In this document: piece by piece, positions 9,744 to 16,432 of the stretch
Layout of the letters: each line of letters begins with the position of its first letter
How positions within the stretch are numbered: the stretch's first letter is position 1
Assembly: GCF_000411115.1 (NCBI RefSeq)
Contig: NZ_KE150255.1
Coordinates: 1-64,000 of the forward strand
DNA: 64,000 nucleotides
Direction: 5' to 3'
From: Capnocytophaga granulosa ATCC 51502
GTDB taxonomy: Bacteria; Bacteroidota; Bacteroidia; Flavobacteriales; Flavobacteriaceae
Notes under the pieces: model-generated
What the model was told of the DNA's origin: nothing
Seen by the model: only the letters and a program-made list of their open reading frames with translations
Database searches by the model: none
Program-made: the position numbers and the translations under genes

Positions 9744-11381
9744 CTATACCTGAATGACTCCTAAGTTAAAAGGCTTCTCTATAGGCGCCCCATTGGCCGC
9801 TTCTATCCCTTGTGAGATCCATAGGCGGGTATCCAGTGGGTCTATGATCGCATCTGTCCATAGGCGTGCTGCGGCATAATAAGGGGTTGTTTGTTGGTTA
9901 TATTTCTCTTGAATATTTTCTAATAGTTCGCGCTCTCTTTCCTCGGATAGTGTCTCGCCCTTACGCTTAAGGGTAGCCGTTTCTATCTGTAAGAGCACCT
10001 TGGCTGCTTGGGCGCCCCCCATCACGGCCAGGTTGGCCGAAGGGTAAGCTACAATCAGGCGCGGGTCGTAAGCCTTGCCACACATGGCATAGTTACCTGC
10101 TCCATAGGAATTACCTACTATAATGGTAAACTTGGGCACTACCGAGTTGGCTACCGCATTGACCAGTTTGGCTCCGTCCTTGATAATCCCTCCATGTTCG
10201 GACTTGCTACCAACCATAAAGCCTGTAACGTCCTGCAAGAAGACTAGCGGAATACGCTTTTGGTTACAGTTGGCTATAAAGCGGGTCGCTTTATCTGCGC
10301 TATCGGAATAGATCACCCCGCCTATCTGCATCTCCCCTTTTCGGGTCTTGACTACCTTGCGCTGATTGGCCACAATTCCTACTGCCCAGCCATCTATACG
10401 TGCATAGCCTGTGAGGATCGTCTGTCCATAACCTTCCTTGTATTCCTCCCACTCGGAGTTATCCACTAGGCGAAGGATTAGCTCCTTCATATCATACGGT
10501 TGGGTACGGCTAATGGGCAGTATACCATATATATCATTAGGATCCAGCTTAGGAGCCGCGCTGGCTATCCTACTGAAGCCCGCTTTGGGTGCCTCGGCCA
10601 GCTTATCCACAAGGTTTTTAATCACATCCAAGGCATCTTGGTCATTCTCACATTGGTAATCTGTTACCCCACTAATCTGGCAATGGGTAGTAGCACCGCC
10701 TAAAGTCTCATTGTCTATGTCCTCCCCTATGGCTGCTTTCACTAAGTAACTCCCTGCTAAGAAGATACTTCCCGTTTTATTAACGATAAGCGCCTCATCG
10801 CTCATAATCGGCAGATAAGCACCTCCTGCTACACAGCTACCCATCACGGCGGCTATCTGAACGATGCCTTGGCTACTCATCTGGGCATTGTTGCGGAAGA
10901 TACGCCCGAAGTGCTCCTTGTCAGGGAATACCTCGTCCTGCAAAGGCAGGAATACGCCCGCACTATCCACAAGGTAGATGATCGGTAAGCGGTTTTCCAT
11001 AGCAATTTCCTGAGCACGAAGGTTCTTCTTACAAGTCATGGGAAACCAAGCCCCTGCCTTCACTGTAGCATCATTGGCCACTACTATTACCTGGCGGCCA
11101 CGTACATAGCCTATTTCCACTACGACCCCTGCCGAGGGACAACCTCCATACTCCTGATACATACCATCGGCAGCAAAAGCCCCAATCTCCAAGCGAGGTT
11201 TGTCCTTATCCAATAAGTAATCTATACGTTCGCGAGCCGAGAGCTTTCCCTGTTGGTGCAGCTTCTCAAGGGCTTTGTCTCCCCCTCCTCGCTTAATCTG
11301 TTCCCAGCGCTGGCGCACCTCGTCTCGTGCGAGCTTGTTATGATCTTCGTTCTTATTAAAAGCTAAATCCATACGGGACAT
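9744..11381 (-). CDS. Acyl-CoA carboxylase carboxyltransferase (beta) subunit, methylcrotonyl-type
   Basis: Carboxyltransferase subunit of a biotin-dependent acyl-CoA carboxylase, about 545 residues, which moves CO2 from carboxybiotin to an acyl-CoA. Both crotonase-like halves are present. The N half has GGCPSAGVV, DSAGVFLPLQDEVFPDKEHF and the CVAGGAYLPIMSDEALIV core; the C half has GFMVGSKSEHGGIIKDGAK and GNSYGAGNYAMCGKAY. The block TGSIFLAGSYLVKAAIGED is closest to 3-methylcrotonyl-CoA carboxylase beta (leucine breakdown), although the usual GPP is GSY here, so substrate specificity is uncertain. The biotin carboxylase partner is not in the window. The start is ATG 11381 or 11372; the promoter TAACTTTGC ends only about 10 nt upstream, so the mRNA is nearly leaderless. 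Confidence 0.92.
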   Translation of the reverse strand: MSRMDLAFNKNEDHNKLARDEVRQRWEQIKRGGGDKALEKLHQQGKLSARERIDYLLDKDKPRLEIGAFAADGMYQEYGGCPSAGVVVEIGYVRGRQVIVVANDATVKAGAWFPMTCKKNLRAQEIAMENRLPIIYLVDSAGVFLPLQDEVFPDKEHFGRIFRNNAQMSSQGIVQIAAVMGSCVAGGAYLPIMSDEALIVNKTGSIFLAGSYLVKAAIGEDIDNETLGGATTHCQISGVTDYQCENDQDALDVIKNLVDKLAEAPKAGFSRIASAAPKLDPNDIYGILPISRTQPYDMKELILRLVDNSEWEEYKEGYGQTILTGYARIDGWAVGIVANQRKVVKTRKGEMQIGGVIYSDSADKATRFIANCNQKRIPLVFLQDVTGFMVGSKSEHGGIIKDGAKLVNAVANSVVPKFTIIVGNSYGAGNYAMCGKAYDPRLIVAYPSANLAVMGGAQAAKVLLQIETATLKRKGETLSEERERELLENIQEKYNQQTTPYYAAARLWTDAIIDPLDTRLWISQGIEAANGAPIEKPFNLGVIQV

Positions 11382-11390
11382 TTTCAAGTT

Positions 11391-11399
11391 GCAAAGTTA
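11391..11399 (-). promoter_or_regulatory. Promoter -7 element for acyl-CoA carboxylase beta
   Basis: It reads TAACTTTGC on the minus strand. The start codon is about 10 nt away, implying a very short or absent 5' leader. Confidence 0.65.
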
Positions 11400-11516
11400 A
11401 GAATTTTTATTATTTAAACAAGTTTTTCCGACGATTTTTTTCAAAAAAAATGCTTTTAACTGTTAATAAAATATTACTTTAATCATTATCAGTTAGTTGC
11501 GAGCGGAAAAAACATA

Positions 11517-11990
11517 TTATTTAGGTTCGCTCAGGCGTACGTAGCGCACATAACCAGTACCTTCGGTTTTCCCCTTGAGGGATTCGGTTGTGAAAGGCAC
11601 TTGAGCATCGGTAGTGTAGTAGTATTGGTCTTCCACAGCCGACTCAAAGCGAATCTTATACCCCTTGTCCAAGAGGTTTTTGTCCAAGTCCAAGACGATA
11701 TTCTTACGATCGCCCTGAGTGATTGAAGCGCCTGTGATGGCGTCTATCTTTTCCTTTTTCTCACTATAGAAGCCGAACCACTTCTTAAGCGAGTCATAGT
11801 ACTTGCCATTATCACCAAAGACATAGAGCGTCTTGACGTATTTGTCCTCTGGGTCTATGAGCGATACTACCATATAGGCACCCTCGCCAGTATAGTTGGC
11901 CATCTGTACCATACACTTAAATTTGTCCTGCGCCTGAGCCGTAGCAAAGGCCAAAAATGCCACTAAAGCAAATACAACTTTCTTTGTCAT
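11517..11990 (-). CDS. DUF2271 family exported protein
   Basis: This 157-residue protein has a cleavable signal peptide (MTKKVVFALVAFLAFATAQAQ). The mature part has KCMVQMANYTGEGAYMVVSL and KKWFGFYSEKKEKIDAITGA, which fit DUF2271, a periplasmic family often found with PepSY/flavoprotein iron-related genes. I chose ATG 11990, because the longer ORF to 12020 would run into the promoter TATCTTTGC at 12017-12025. No PepSY partner is visible nearby. Its role is unknown; a ligand- or flavin-related periplasmic role is only suggested by the family. Confidence 0.8.
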   Translation of the reverse strand: MTKKVVFALVAFLAFATAQAQDKFKCMVQMANYTGEGAYMVVSLIDPEDKYVKTLYVFGDNGKYYDSLKKWFGFYSEKKEKIDAITGASITQGDRKNIVLDLDKNLLDKGYKIRFESAVEDQYYYTTDAQVPFTTESLKGKTEGTGYVRYVRLSEPK

Positions 11991-12016
11991 AATTTTGATT
12001 GTTTTAAAAAGAAAGC

Positions 12017-12025
12017 GCAAAGATA
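12017..12025 (-). promoter_or_regulatory. Promoter -7 element for the DUF2271 gene
   Basis: TATCTTTGC on the minus strand, 27 nt from the chosen ATG. It is divergent from the toxin-antitoxin promoter at 12083. Confidence 0.7.
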
Positions 12026-12082
12026 CGTTTTTTTGGTGAAAAGCAAATAGTGAAAAGTGAGGGGTATTTGGTATATTTTTTG

Positions 12083-12091
12083 TACATTTGC
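12083..12091 (+). promoter_or_regulatory. Promoter -7 element for the toxin-antitoxin pair
   Basis: TACATTTGC, 18 nt before the antitoxin ATG. It fixes the antitoxin start at 12110 rather than the longer ORF from 12050, which would begin upstream of the transcription start. Confidence 0.65.
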
Positions 12092-12109
12092 ACTTTAAAA
12101 GAATACCTT

Positions 12110-12343
12110 ATGTCTACAGCTGTATTAACCAAACCAAAAAGAGCCACAGATAGCACTACCACAGGGCTTAGTGAAGTAGCTGCTAAGGAGAAAACAGCTA
12201 CTGCAAAGAAAACTATTGTCTCCTCTAAAAAGGAAGAAACAGAGGAAGTTTCTTGGGAAGAGTTGCAAAATATCACTAAAAAATTAATAGAAGAAGGAAA
12301 ATTAAAGCCTTTTGATAAGAAATACATATATGGTGATTTGTGA
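12110..12343 (+). CDS. Putative antitoxin of a PIN-type toxin-antitoxin pair
   Basis: This 77-residue protein has a long, low-complexity Ala/Thr/Lys-rich N-terminal half (MSTAVLTKPKRATDSTTTG) and a more ordered C-terminal part, EEVSWEELQNITKKLIEEGK, likely helices. It overlaps the start of the PIN protein by 14 nt, the tight coupling typical of type II antitoxin-toxin operons, and has its own promoter. No familiar AbrB, ribbon-helix-helix or Phd domain is recognisable, so the antitoxin role rests on position, size and charge. In such pairs the antitoxin's C-terminal segment wraps around the toxin and autoregulation is usual; neither can be shown here. Confidence 0.6.
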   Translation: MSTAVLTKPKRATDSTTTGLSEVAAKEKTATAKKTIVSSKKEETEEVSWEELQNITKKLIEEGKLKPFDKKYIYGDL

Positions 12344-12713
12344 TACAAATATAATCAGCAAATATCTTGAAGGAGTTCCTTTGGTTGTGAAAAACATTAA
12401 TGCTATAGGAACTGATAATATAGCCATAACACCTGTAATTCTCATTGAGCTAAACAAGTGGTTAAGTGTGTTTAAAGGAATTGACAAACCTACAAGGCAA
12501 AAATACAAGAAAAAATTTGATACCATAAAGATGTTACATCTTAACAAGAGTATTTCCGAACTTTCTATTGAAATCTCTAAAAAAGACAACAGTCTTGAAC
12601 CTGCTGATATTCTTATAGGAGCTACAGGAGCATATTATGATGTCCCTGTATATACTCACAATGTGAAACATTTTAAACTGATAAAAGGCATTACCTTATA
12701 TCAGGAACTATAG
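12330..12713 (+). CDS. PIN domain ribonuclease toxin (VapC-like)
   Basis: This 127-residue PIN domain protein starts at ATG 12330 (MVICDTNIISKYLEG). The expected acidic active-site residues are visible: Asp in the N-terminal CDTN, Glu in ILIELNKW, Asp in EPADILIGATGAYYDVP, and the conserved Asn/Lys end THNVKHFKLIKGI. PIN toxins of this kind cleave RNA (tRNA or rRNA) using Mg and are silenced by the upstream antitoxin. The gene overlaps the antitoxin by 14 nt and the two should be translated together. The longer in-frame ATG at 12312 lies inside the antitoxin gene and is less likely. Very A/T-rich codon use, different from the ahpC gene that follows, hints at acquisition. Confidence 0.85.
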   Translation: MVICDTNIISKYLEGVPLVVKNINAIGTDNIAITPVILIELNKWLSVFKGIDKPTRQKYKKKFDTIKMLHLNKSISELSIEISKKDNSLEPADILIGATGAYYDVPVYTHNVKHFKLIKGITLYQEL

Positions 12714-12725
12714 AACATCCTAGCT

Positions 12726-12809
12726 CAACAAACTCACATCTCTACACAAACATCGGCTAAGACAATTCCTTGCTTAGTTTGGTCTTTCGCAAGATACGTG
12801 AGTTTGTTG
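12726..12809. repeat. 12-bp perfect inverted repeat with nested hairpin
   Basis: CAACAAACTCAC at 12726-12737 is the exact reverse complement of 12798-12809. Between them CTAAG and CTTAG can form a second, inner stem. It follows the PIN toxin stop by 12 nt. It could be a terminator-like structure, a small RNA or the ends of a lost insertion; there is no poly-T tract. Confidence 0.55.
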
Positions 12810-12826
12810 TATCTTACTTCTTATGC

Positions 12827-12868
12827 CTAACTTCTGACTACTGACTACTGACCACTTCCCACTATAAC
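12827..12868 (+). repeat. Heptad array (CTGACTA type)
   Basis: Six consecutive 7-nt units begin with C-T: CTAACTT, CTGACTA twice, CTGACCA, CTTCCCA, CTATAAC. It lies in the gap between the PIN toxin and the ahpC promoter. Confidence 0.75.
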
Positions 12869-12918
12869 ACTATAGAAAAAAACAATAGAACTCCGCCTCT
12901 TTTGATAGATTTTATTTA

Positions 12919-12927
12919 TACTTTTGC
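12919..12927 (+). promoter_or_regulatory. Promoter -7 element for ahpC
   Basis: TACTTTTGC with a TTTG about 15 nt upstream; the leader is about 40 nt. No obvious OxyR site was recognised. Confidence 0.65.
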
Positions 12928-12971
12928 ACCGTAAAACAAAGATATTCTATAACATTTAAATAATCATAATC

Positions 12972-13607
12972 ATGTCTTTAGTAGGAAAAAAATTCCCAAA
13001 CATCACCGTTGACGCCATTTCAAAAATGGGCGATAACCTTCGTATCAACATCTTTGAAGAGGCTACCAAGAAAAACAAAAAAGTAGTTCTTTTCTGGTAT
13101 CCAAAGGACTTTACTTTCGTATGTCCTACCGAACTACACGCTTTCGAAGAACTCAAAGGAGAATTCGAAAAACGCAATACCATTATTATAGGTGCTTCAG
13201 TAGATACCTGCGAAGTACACTTTGCTTGGCTTAATACACCTAAAGATCAAGGAGGTATAGAAGGGGTAAGCTACCCTATCTTGGCCGACACAACCCGTAA
13301 TCTTTCCAACGCCTTAGGCATCTTGGAAGCAGATCATATATATAACGAAGAGCTGGAAAACTACCTTATCGAGGGTTCCAATGTTGCTTTCCGTGCCACT
13401 TTCCTTATCGATGAAAACGGAAAAGTATTCCACGAAAGTGTCAATGATATGCCTCTTGGACGTAATGTAAAGGAATACCTTCGCCTAATTGATGCCTATA
13501 CACACGTACAAAAATACGGAGAAGTATGCCCTGCCAACTGGGAAGAAGGTAAAGAGGCTATGCATGCCGATAGAAAAAGTACTGCTGATTACTTAGCTAA
13601 GCACTAA
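12972..13607 (+). CDS. ahpC: 2-Cys peroxiredoxin (AhpC/TSA family)
   Basis: Typical 2-Cys peroxiredoxin of 211 residues that reduces hydrogen peroxide and organic or peroxynitrite peroxides. The peroxidatic Cys is in FTFVCPTELHAF (about residue 49), with the supporting Thr and Pro of the PxxxT-C motif. The resolving Cys is in GEVCPANWEEG near the C-terminus, and the conserved Arg is in NVAFRATFLID. It is cytoplasmic. A thioredoxin-like gene starts 59 nt downstream on the same strand and may supply electrons; no AhpF is seen. Length and motifs agree with the AhpC/Prx1 group. Confidence 0.95.
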   Translation: MSLVGKKFPNITVDAISKMGDNLRINIFEEATKKNKKVVLFWYPKDFTFVCPTELHAFEELKGEFEKRNTIIIGASVDTCEVHFAWLNTPKDQGGIEGVSYPILADTTRNLSNALGILEADHIYNEELENYLIEGSNVAFRATFLIDENGKVFHESVNDMPLGRNVKEYLRLIDAYTHVQKYGEVCPANWEEGKEAMHADRKSTADYLAKH

Positions 13608-13666
13608 TTAATCATATTCTCTTACTGTCTTCATAAAACGCAAACTTTAATTATTAATCTTGACTT

Positions 13667-13981
13667 ATGTTAGTAGAACTTACCAGTGATAACTTAGCAG
13701 AACTTATACAAGCCAACCCTAAAGTGGTTGTACAGTTCTCTGCTTCTTGGTGCGGAAATTGCCGTATCATGAAACCTAAATTCAAAAAACTTGCTGAAGA
13801 GAGAGCGGATCTTACCTTTGTCATCGCCGATGCAGAGCAATTCCCTGAATCTCGTAAGCTCGCCAATGTAACTAACTTACCTACCTTCGCTGCTTTTGTA
13901 AACGGAGAACTCCTAAAGGACGTACAGACCAATAAGCAGGAGGTACTAAATGAATTGATCGATGAAATTACCAATAATTAA
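13667..13981 (+). CDS. Thioredoxin family protein
   Basis: A single thioredoxin domain of 104 residues with active site WCGNC (FSASWCGNCRIMKPKF, about residue 25-40) and the cis-Pro in NLPTFAAF. The normal active site is WCGPC, so the Pro is replaced by Asn, which should change redox potential or specificity. There is no signal peptide, so it is cytoplasmic. It lies just after ahpC and overlaps the next small gene by 20 nt, which suggests a peroxide-defence operon with the thioredoxin as reductant; this is inference from order. Confidence 0.92.
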   Translation: MLVELTSDNLAELIQANPKVVVQFSASWCGNCRIMKPKFKKLAEERADLTFVIADAEQFPESRKLANVTNLPTFAAFVNGELLKDVQTNKQEVLNELIDEITNN

Positions 13982-14219
13982 GCACATTACCCAATTCATT
14001 GAAGCCAATGACGAGGATTATGTGATAGAGACGATAGAGGTACTGGAAAACCTAACCGAGCTTTCCTCCCTCAAGGACGAAGAATTGGATATTATAGGAG
14101 AACTCCTCTCCAATATGTATGGTGCCTTGGAGGTACAAAAGCTCATCAAAGCAGGTACCCCACAGAAAGAAGCGCTGAACACCTTTATGCAAAGAGTACT
14201 TGGTGCTATTGACAAATAA
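13962..14219 (+). CDS. Small helical protein, DUF6952-like
   Basis: This 85-residue acidic, wholly helical protein has no membrane segment. Its start overlaps the last 20 nt of the thioredoxin gene, so the two are translationally coupled. From memory, a family of this size in Flavobacteriia (DUF6952) occurs directly after thioredoxin genes, which fits. The sequence has MKLPIIKHITQFIEANDED at the start and LLSNMYGALEVQKLIKAG in the middle. No catalytic motif is visible; it could be a partner or regulator of the thioredoxin. Confidence 0.8.
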   Translation: MKLPIIKHITQFIEANDEDYVIETIEVLENLTELSSLKDEELDIIGELLSNMYGALEVQKLIKAGTPQKEALNTFMQRVLGAIDK

Positions 14220-14247
14220 AGTGTCATTATCTCATCTTTATTAAATT

Positions 14248-14322
14248 ATGTTAGTTATTCCCGATTTATCTCTTGTAACTCAGCTTAAGAGTTACAAGAA
14301 TACTAAGGGAGATTCATGGTAA
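14248..14322 (+). CDS. Possible 24-residue small ORF containing a perfect hairpin
   Basis: An ATG-started frame (MLVIPDLSLVTQLK..., ending KGDSW) lies between the DUF6952-like gene and the bidirectional terminator. A perfect 10-bp inverted repeat, CTTGTAACTC/GAGTTACAAG, with a 7-nt loop sits inside it at 14272-14298. It may be a real small protein, a small RNA or chance. No separate promoter was found. Confidence 0.25.
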   Translation: MLVIPDLSLVTQLKSYKNTKGDSW

Positions 14323-14341
14323 AATGTCTGAACAACAATAT

Positions 14342-14372
14342 AGGCGGCACCCGCGGTGCCGCCTATTTTTTT
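14342..14372. terminator. Strong bidirectional intrinsic terminator
   Basis: GGCGGCAC pairs with GTGCCGCC around a short CCGCG loop and is followed by a T-run (14365-14372). It separates the convergent ahpC-trx and folP transcripts. Confidence 0.9.
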
Positions 14373-15198
14373 ATTTCCTACACAATTCCCCCACTATCTT
14401 TACACACTCTACCGCTTCTTTTACATCATGGACACGGAGGATATCCGCCCCATGAAGTAGCGCAAAGGTATTAAGCACCGTCGTTCCATTGAGAGCTGCC
14501 TCTGGAGTGGTGTCCAAGAGCTTATATATCATGGATTTACGGGAGATCCCTACCAAGATAGGACACTCCAAGGCCTTGAAAAGGGCAAGCTGCTGCATCA
14601 GCTCATAGTTCTGGGCGAGGGTCTTGGAGAAACCAAAACCTGGGTCTACGATAAGGTCATTGATTCTCAATTGTCTTGCCTTGTCCTTTATCTGGGAGAA
14701 ATAGTACAGTATATCCTTGGTGAGCTTATCATACTCGGTGTAGGTCTGCTTGGTCTGTGGGGTGCCACGCATGTGCATCGCTATATAAGGGACTTGGTAG
14801 TGGGCAACCACTTCCCAAATGGCGGGGTCTATCTGCCCTGCGGAAATATCATTGATGATACAGGCTCCTGCCTCAAGGCTCTCTCGGGCAACTTCTGCAC
14901 GGAAGGTGTCTACCGAGATGCGGATATCGGGAAAGTGCTTTACCAAGGCTTCCACTACCGGCACTACGCGCTGTAGTTCCTCCTGCGGGGATACCTCTTG
15001 GGCATTGGGGCGGGAACTATAGCCTCCTATATCTACAAACGTGGCTCCCTCCTCAAGCATCTGTTCTGCCTTGCGGAGCACTTCAGCAGGTGTGGTACGG
15101 CTCTGCGCATAGAAAGAATCAGGGGTGATATTGAGTATGCCCATGACTTTGGGGGTATCAAAACAGATAAGCTCCCCTTTACAGTTGATTTGTGTCAT
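14371..15198 (-). CDS. folP: Dihydropteroate synthase
   Basis: This 275-residue TIM-barrel enzyme joins p-aminobenzoate to hydroxymethyl-dihydropterin diphosphate in folate synthesis and is the sulfonamide target. Signatures are MGILNITPDSFYAQS (loop 1, phosphate/pABA binding), DIGGYSSRP (loop 2 area), ISVDTFRAEVA, IINDISAG, IVDPGFGFSK and the C-terminal VGISRKSMI. Its start overlaps the stop of the upstream CapA-like gene by 4 nt, so the two form an operon transcribed from the promoter at 16332-16340. It ends at the strong terminator shared with the opposite strand. Confidence 0.96.
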   Translation of the reverse strand: MTQINCKGELICFDTPKVMGILNITPDSFYAQSRTTPAEVLRKAEQMLEEGATFVDIGGYSSRPNAQEVSPQEELQRVVPVVEALVKHFPDIRISVDTFRAEVARESLEAGACIINDISAGQIDPAIWEVVAHYQVPYIAMHMRGTPQTKQTYTEYDKLTKDILYYFSQIKDKARQLRINDLIVDPGFGFSKTLAQNYELMQQLALFKALECPILVGISRKSMIYKLLDTTPEAALNGTTVLNTFALLHGADILRVHDVKEAVECVKIVGELCRK

Positions 15199-16313
15199 TT
15201 TTTCTCTATAATAGTTCCTTTATTGTGTTTTTTAAAGAGTTTTTGTGTATCTTCCACAAATATTTTCATCTGTTTGACCGCCTCTGGACTCATATTGGGG
15301 TAGTCTTGGGCAGCTGTCTGCGCACAAGGGAGAATCTCATAGTGTTTTTTCCCATCTTTATCATACAAATGTACCCAAGTGAGGTAATAGGCAGGGGTGA
15401 GCAAGCGGGTTTGCTTATCTGTTCCTTTGACAAGGGTAAGGTTGAGCATCAGTCCACCATCGGTATGGCGCTTGCGTTGGTTGGAGATAAAGTTGCCCAA
15501 GGAGTAGAGCACAAACTGCTGTTGGGAGGGTCGGTTGCCTCTAAGCTCCATGGGTTGCAACACATGTGGGTGTCCGCCAATGATGTAATCCACCCCATGG
15601 CGAAAGAGGAAGTCTGCCATTTTCTTCTGCGCCTCATTGGGGGTTGTGGCATACTCTATCCCCCAGTGTACCACCGCTATAAGTTTGTCAAGTTTGCGGC
15701 TTCGGGCACTAAGGATATCTTTTTGGATCTGTAGGGTATCTAAGCGATTCACTTGGGTTGGGTTGGGCACTGGTAGCCCATTGGTGCCATAGGTATAGTT
15801 GAGTACCCCCACACGTAGCCCGTTCTTTTCCAAGATAAGCAGATTGCGCATTGCCCTATCTATCAGGTCATGGAAAGTACCTGTATGCTTGATTCCTAAG
15901 GAATCCAATTGATAGAGAGTATTGGTAATCCCTATTTTCCCTCGGTCGCAGGAATGATTATTGGCCGTTACCATGACATTGATACCACTGTGCAGGCAGT
16001 CTGCTACCAGCTCCTTAGGCGAAGAGAACGTTGGATAGCCTGTAAAGGGCTTGCCCCCAAGGGTAACCTCTAGGTTAGCCACCACGTAGTCGTGTTGTTT
16101 AAAGATGGGAGCTACTTTGGCAAAGACAGGCTTATAGTTATAGTGGCCTGTTTGCTTATCATAAGCCGAATGAATTTGGGGGGTATGTCCCATGATGTCC
16201 CCTACGAAAAGTAGAGATAGGGTATCCTGTGTTTGCTGCCTATCCAAGCGCTCTTGTCCTTGTGTGGCAAGGCTTAGCAGTAGCCCCAGAAGTATGAAAT
16301 AGTTTTTCATCAC
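15195..16313 (-). CDS. CapA family exported metallophosphoesterase-like protein
   Basis: This 372-residue protein begins with a signal peptide (MMKNYFILLGLLLSLATQGQ; ATG 16313 or 16310). It has the PGA_cap/CapA fold signatures: FVGDIMGH, ANLEVTLGG, MVTANNHSCDRG, AVVHWGIEY and GGHPHVLQP. These Asp, Asn and His residues form a calcineurin-like metal site. Named CapA proteins help export or make poly-gamma-glutamate capsule, but no capB/capC genes are nearby, so the substrate here is unknown. It is the first gene of a two-gene unit with folP, overlapping it by 4 nt. The link with folate synthesis is probably only transcriptional. Confidence 0.9.
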   Translation of the reverse strand: MMKNYFILLGLLLSLATQGQERLDRQQTQDTLSLLFVGDIMGHTPQIHSAYDKQTGHYNYKPVFAKVAPIFKQHDYVVANLEVTLGGKPFTGYPTFSSPKELVADCLHSGINVMVTANNHSCDRGKIGITNTLYQLDSLGIKHTGTFHDLIDRAMRNLLILEKNGLRVGVLNYTYGTNGLPVPNPTQVNRLDTLQIQKDILSARSRKLDKLIAVVHWGIEYATTPNEAQKKMADFLFRHGVDYIIGGHPHVLQPMELRGNRPSQQQFVLYSLGNFISNQRKRHTDGGLMLNLTLVKGTDKQTRLLTPAYYLTWVHLYDKDGKKHYEILPCAQTAAQDYPNMSPEAVKQMKIFVEDTQKLFKKHNKGTIIEKK

Positions 16314-16331
16314 AATGTGTTAAACATAGGC

Positions 16332-16340
16332 GCAAAAATA
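16332..16340 (-). promoter_or_regulatory. Promoter -7 element for the CapA-folP operon
   Basis: TATTTTTGC on the minus strand, about 20 nt before the ATG. Confidence 0.65.
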
Positions 16341-16401
16341 CGATTTTAAAGCCAATATAAAAAGTTTTGTAAAGAAATTAGGTCTATTCAGAAAAAAAAA
16401 C

Positions 16402-16410
16402 TATCTTTGA
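16402..16410 (+). promoter_or_regulatory. Promoter -7 element for the peptide transporter
   Basis: TATCTTTGA; the last base differs from the consensus. It lies 22 nt before the ATG at 16433 and is divergent from the CapA promoter. Confidence 0.6.
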
Positions 16411-16432
16411 GCCGAATTAACTCATTAACCTT

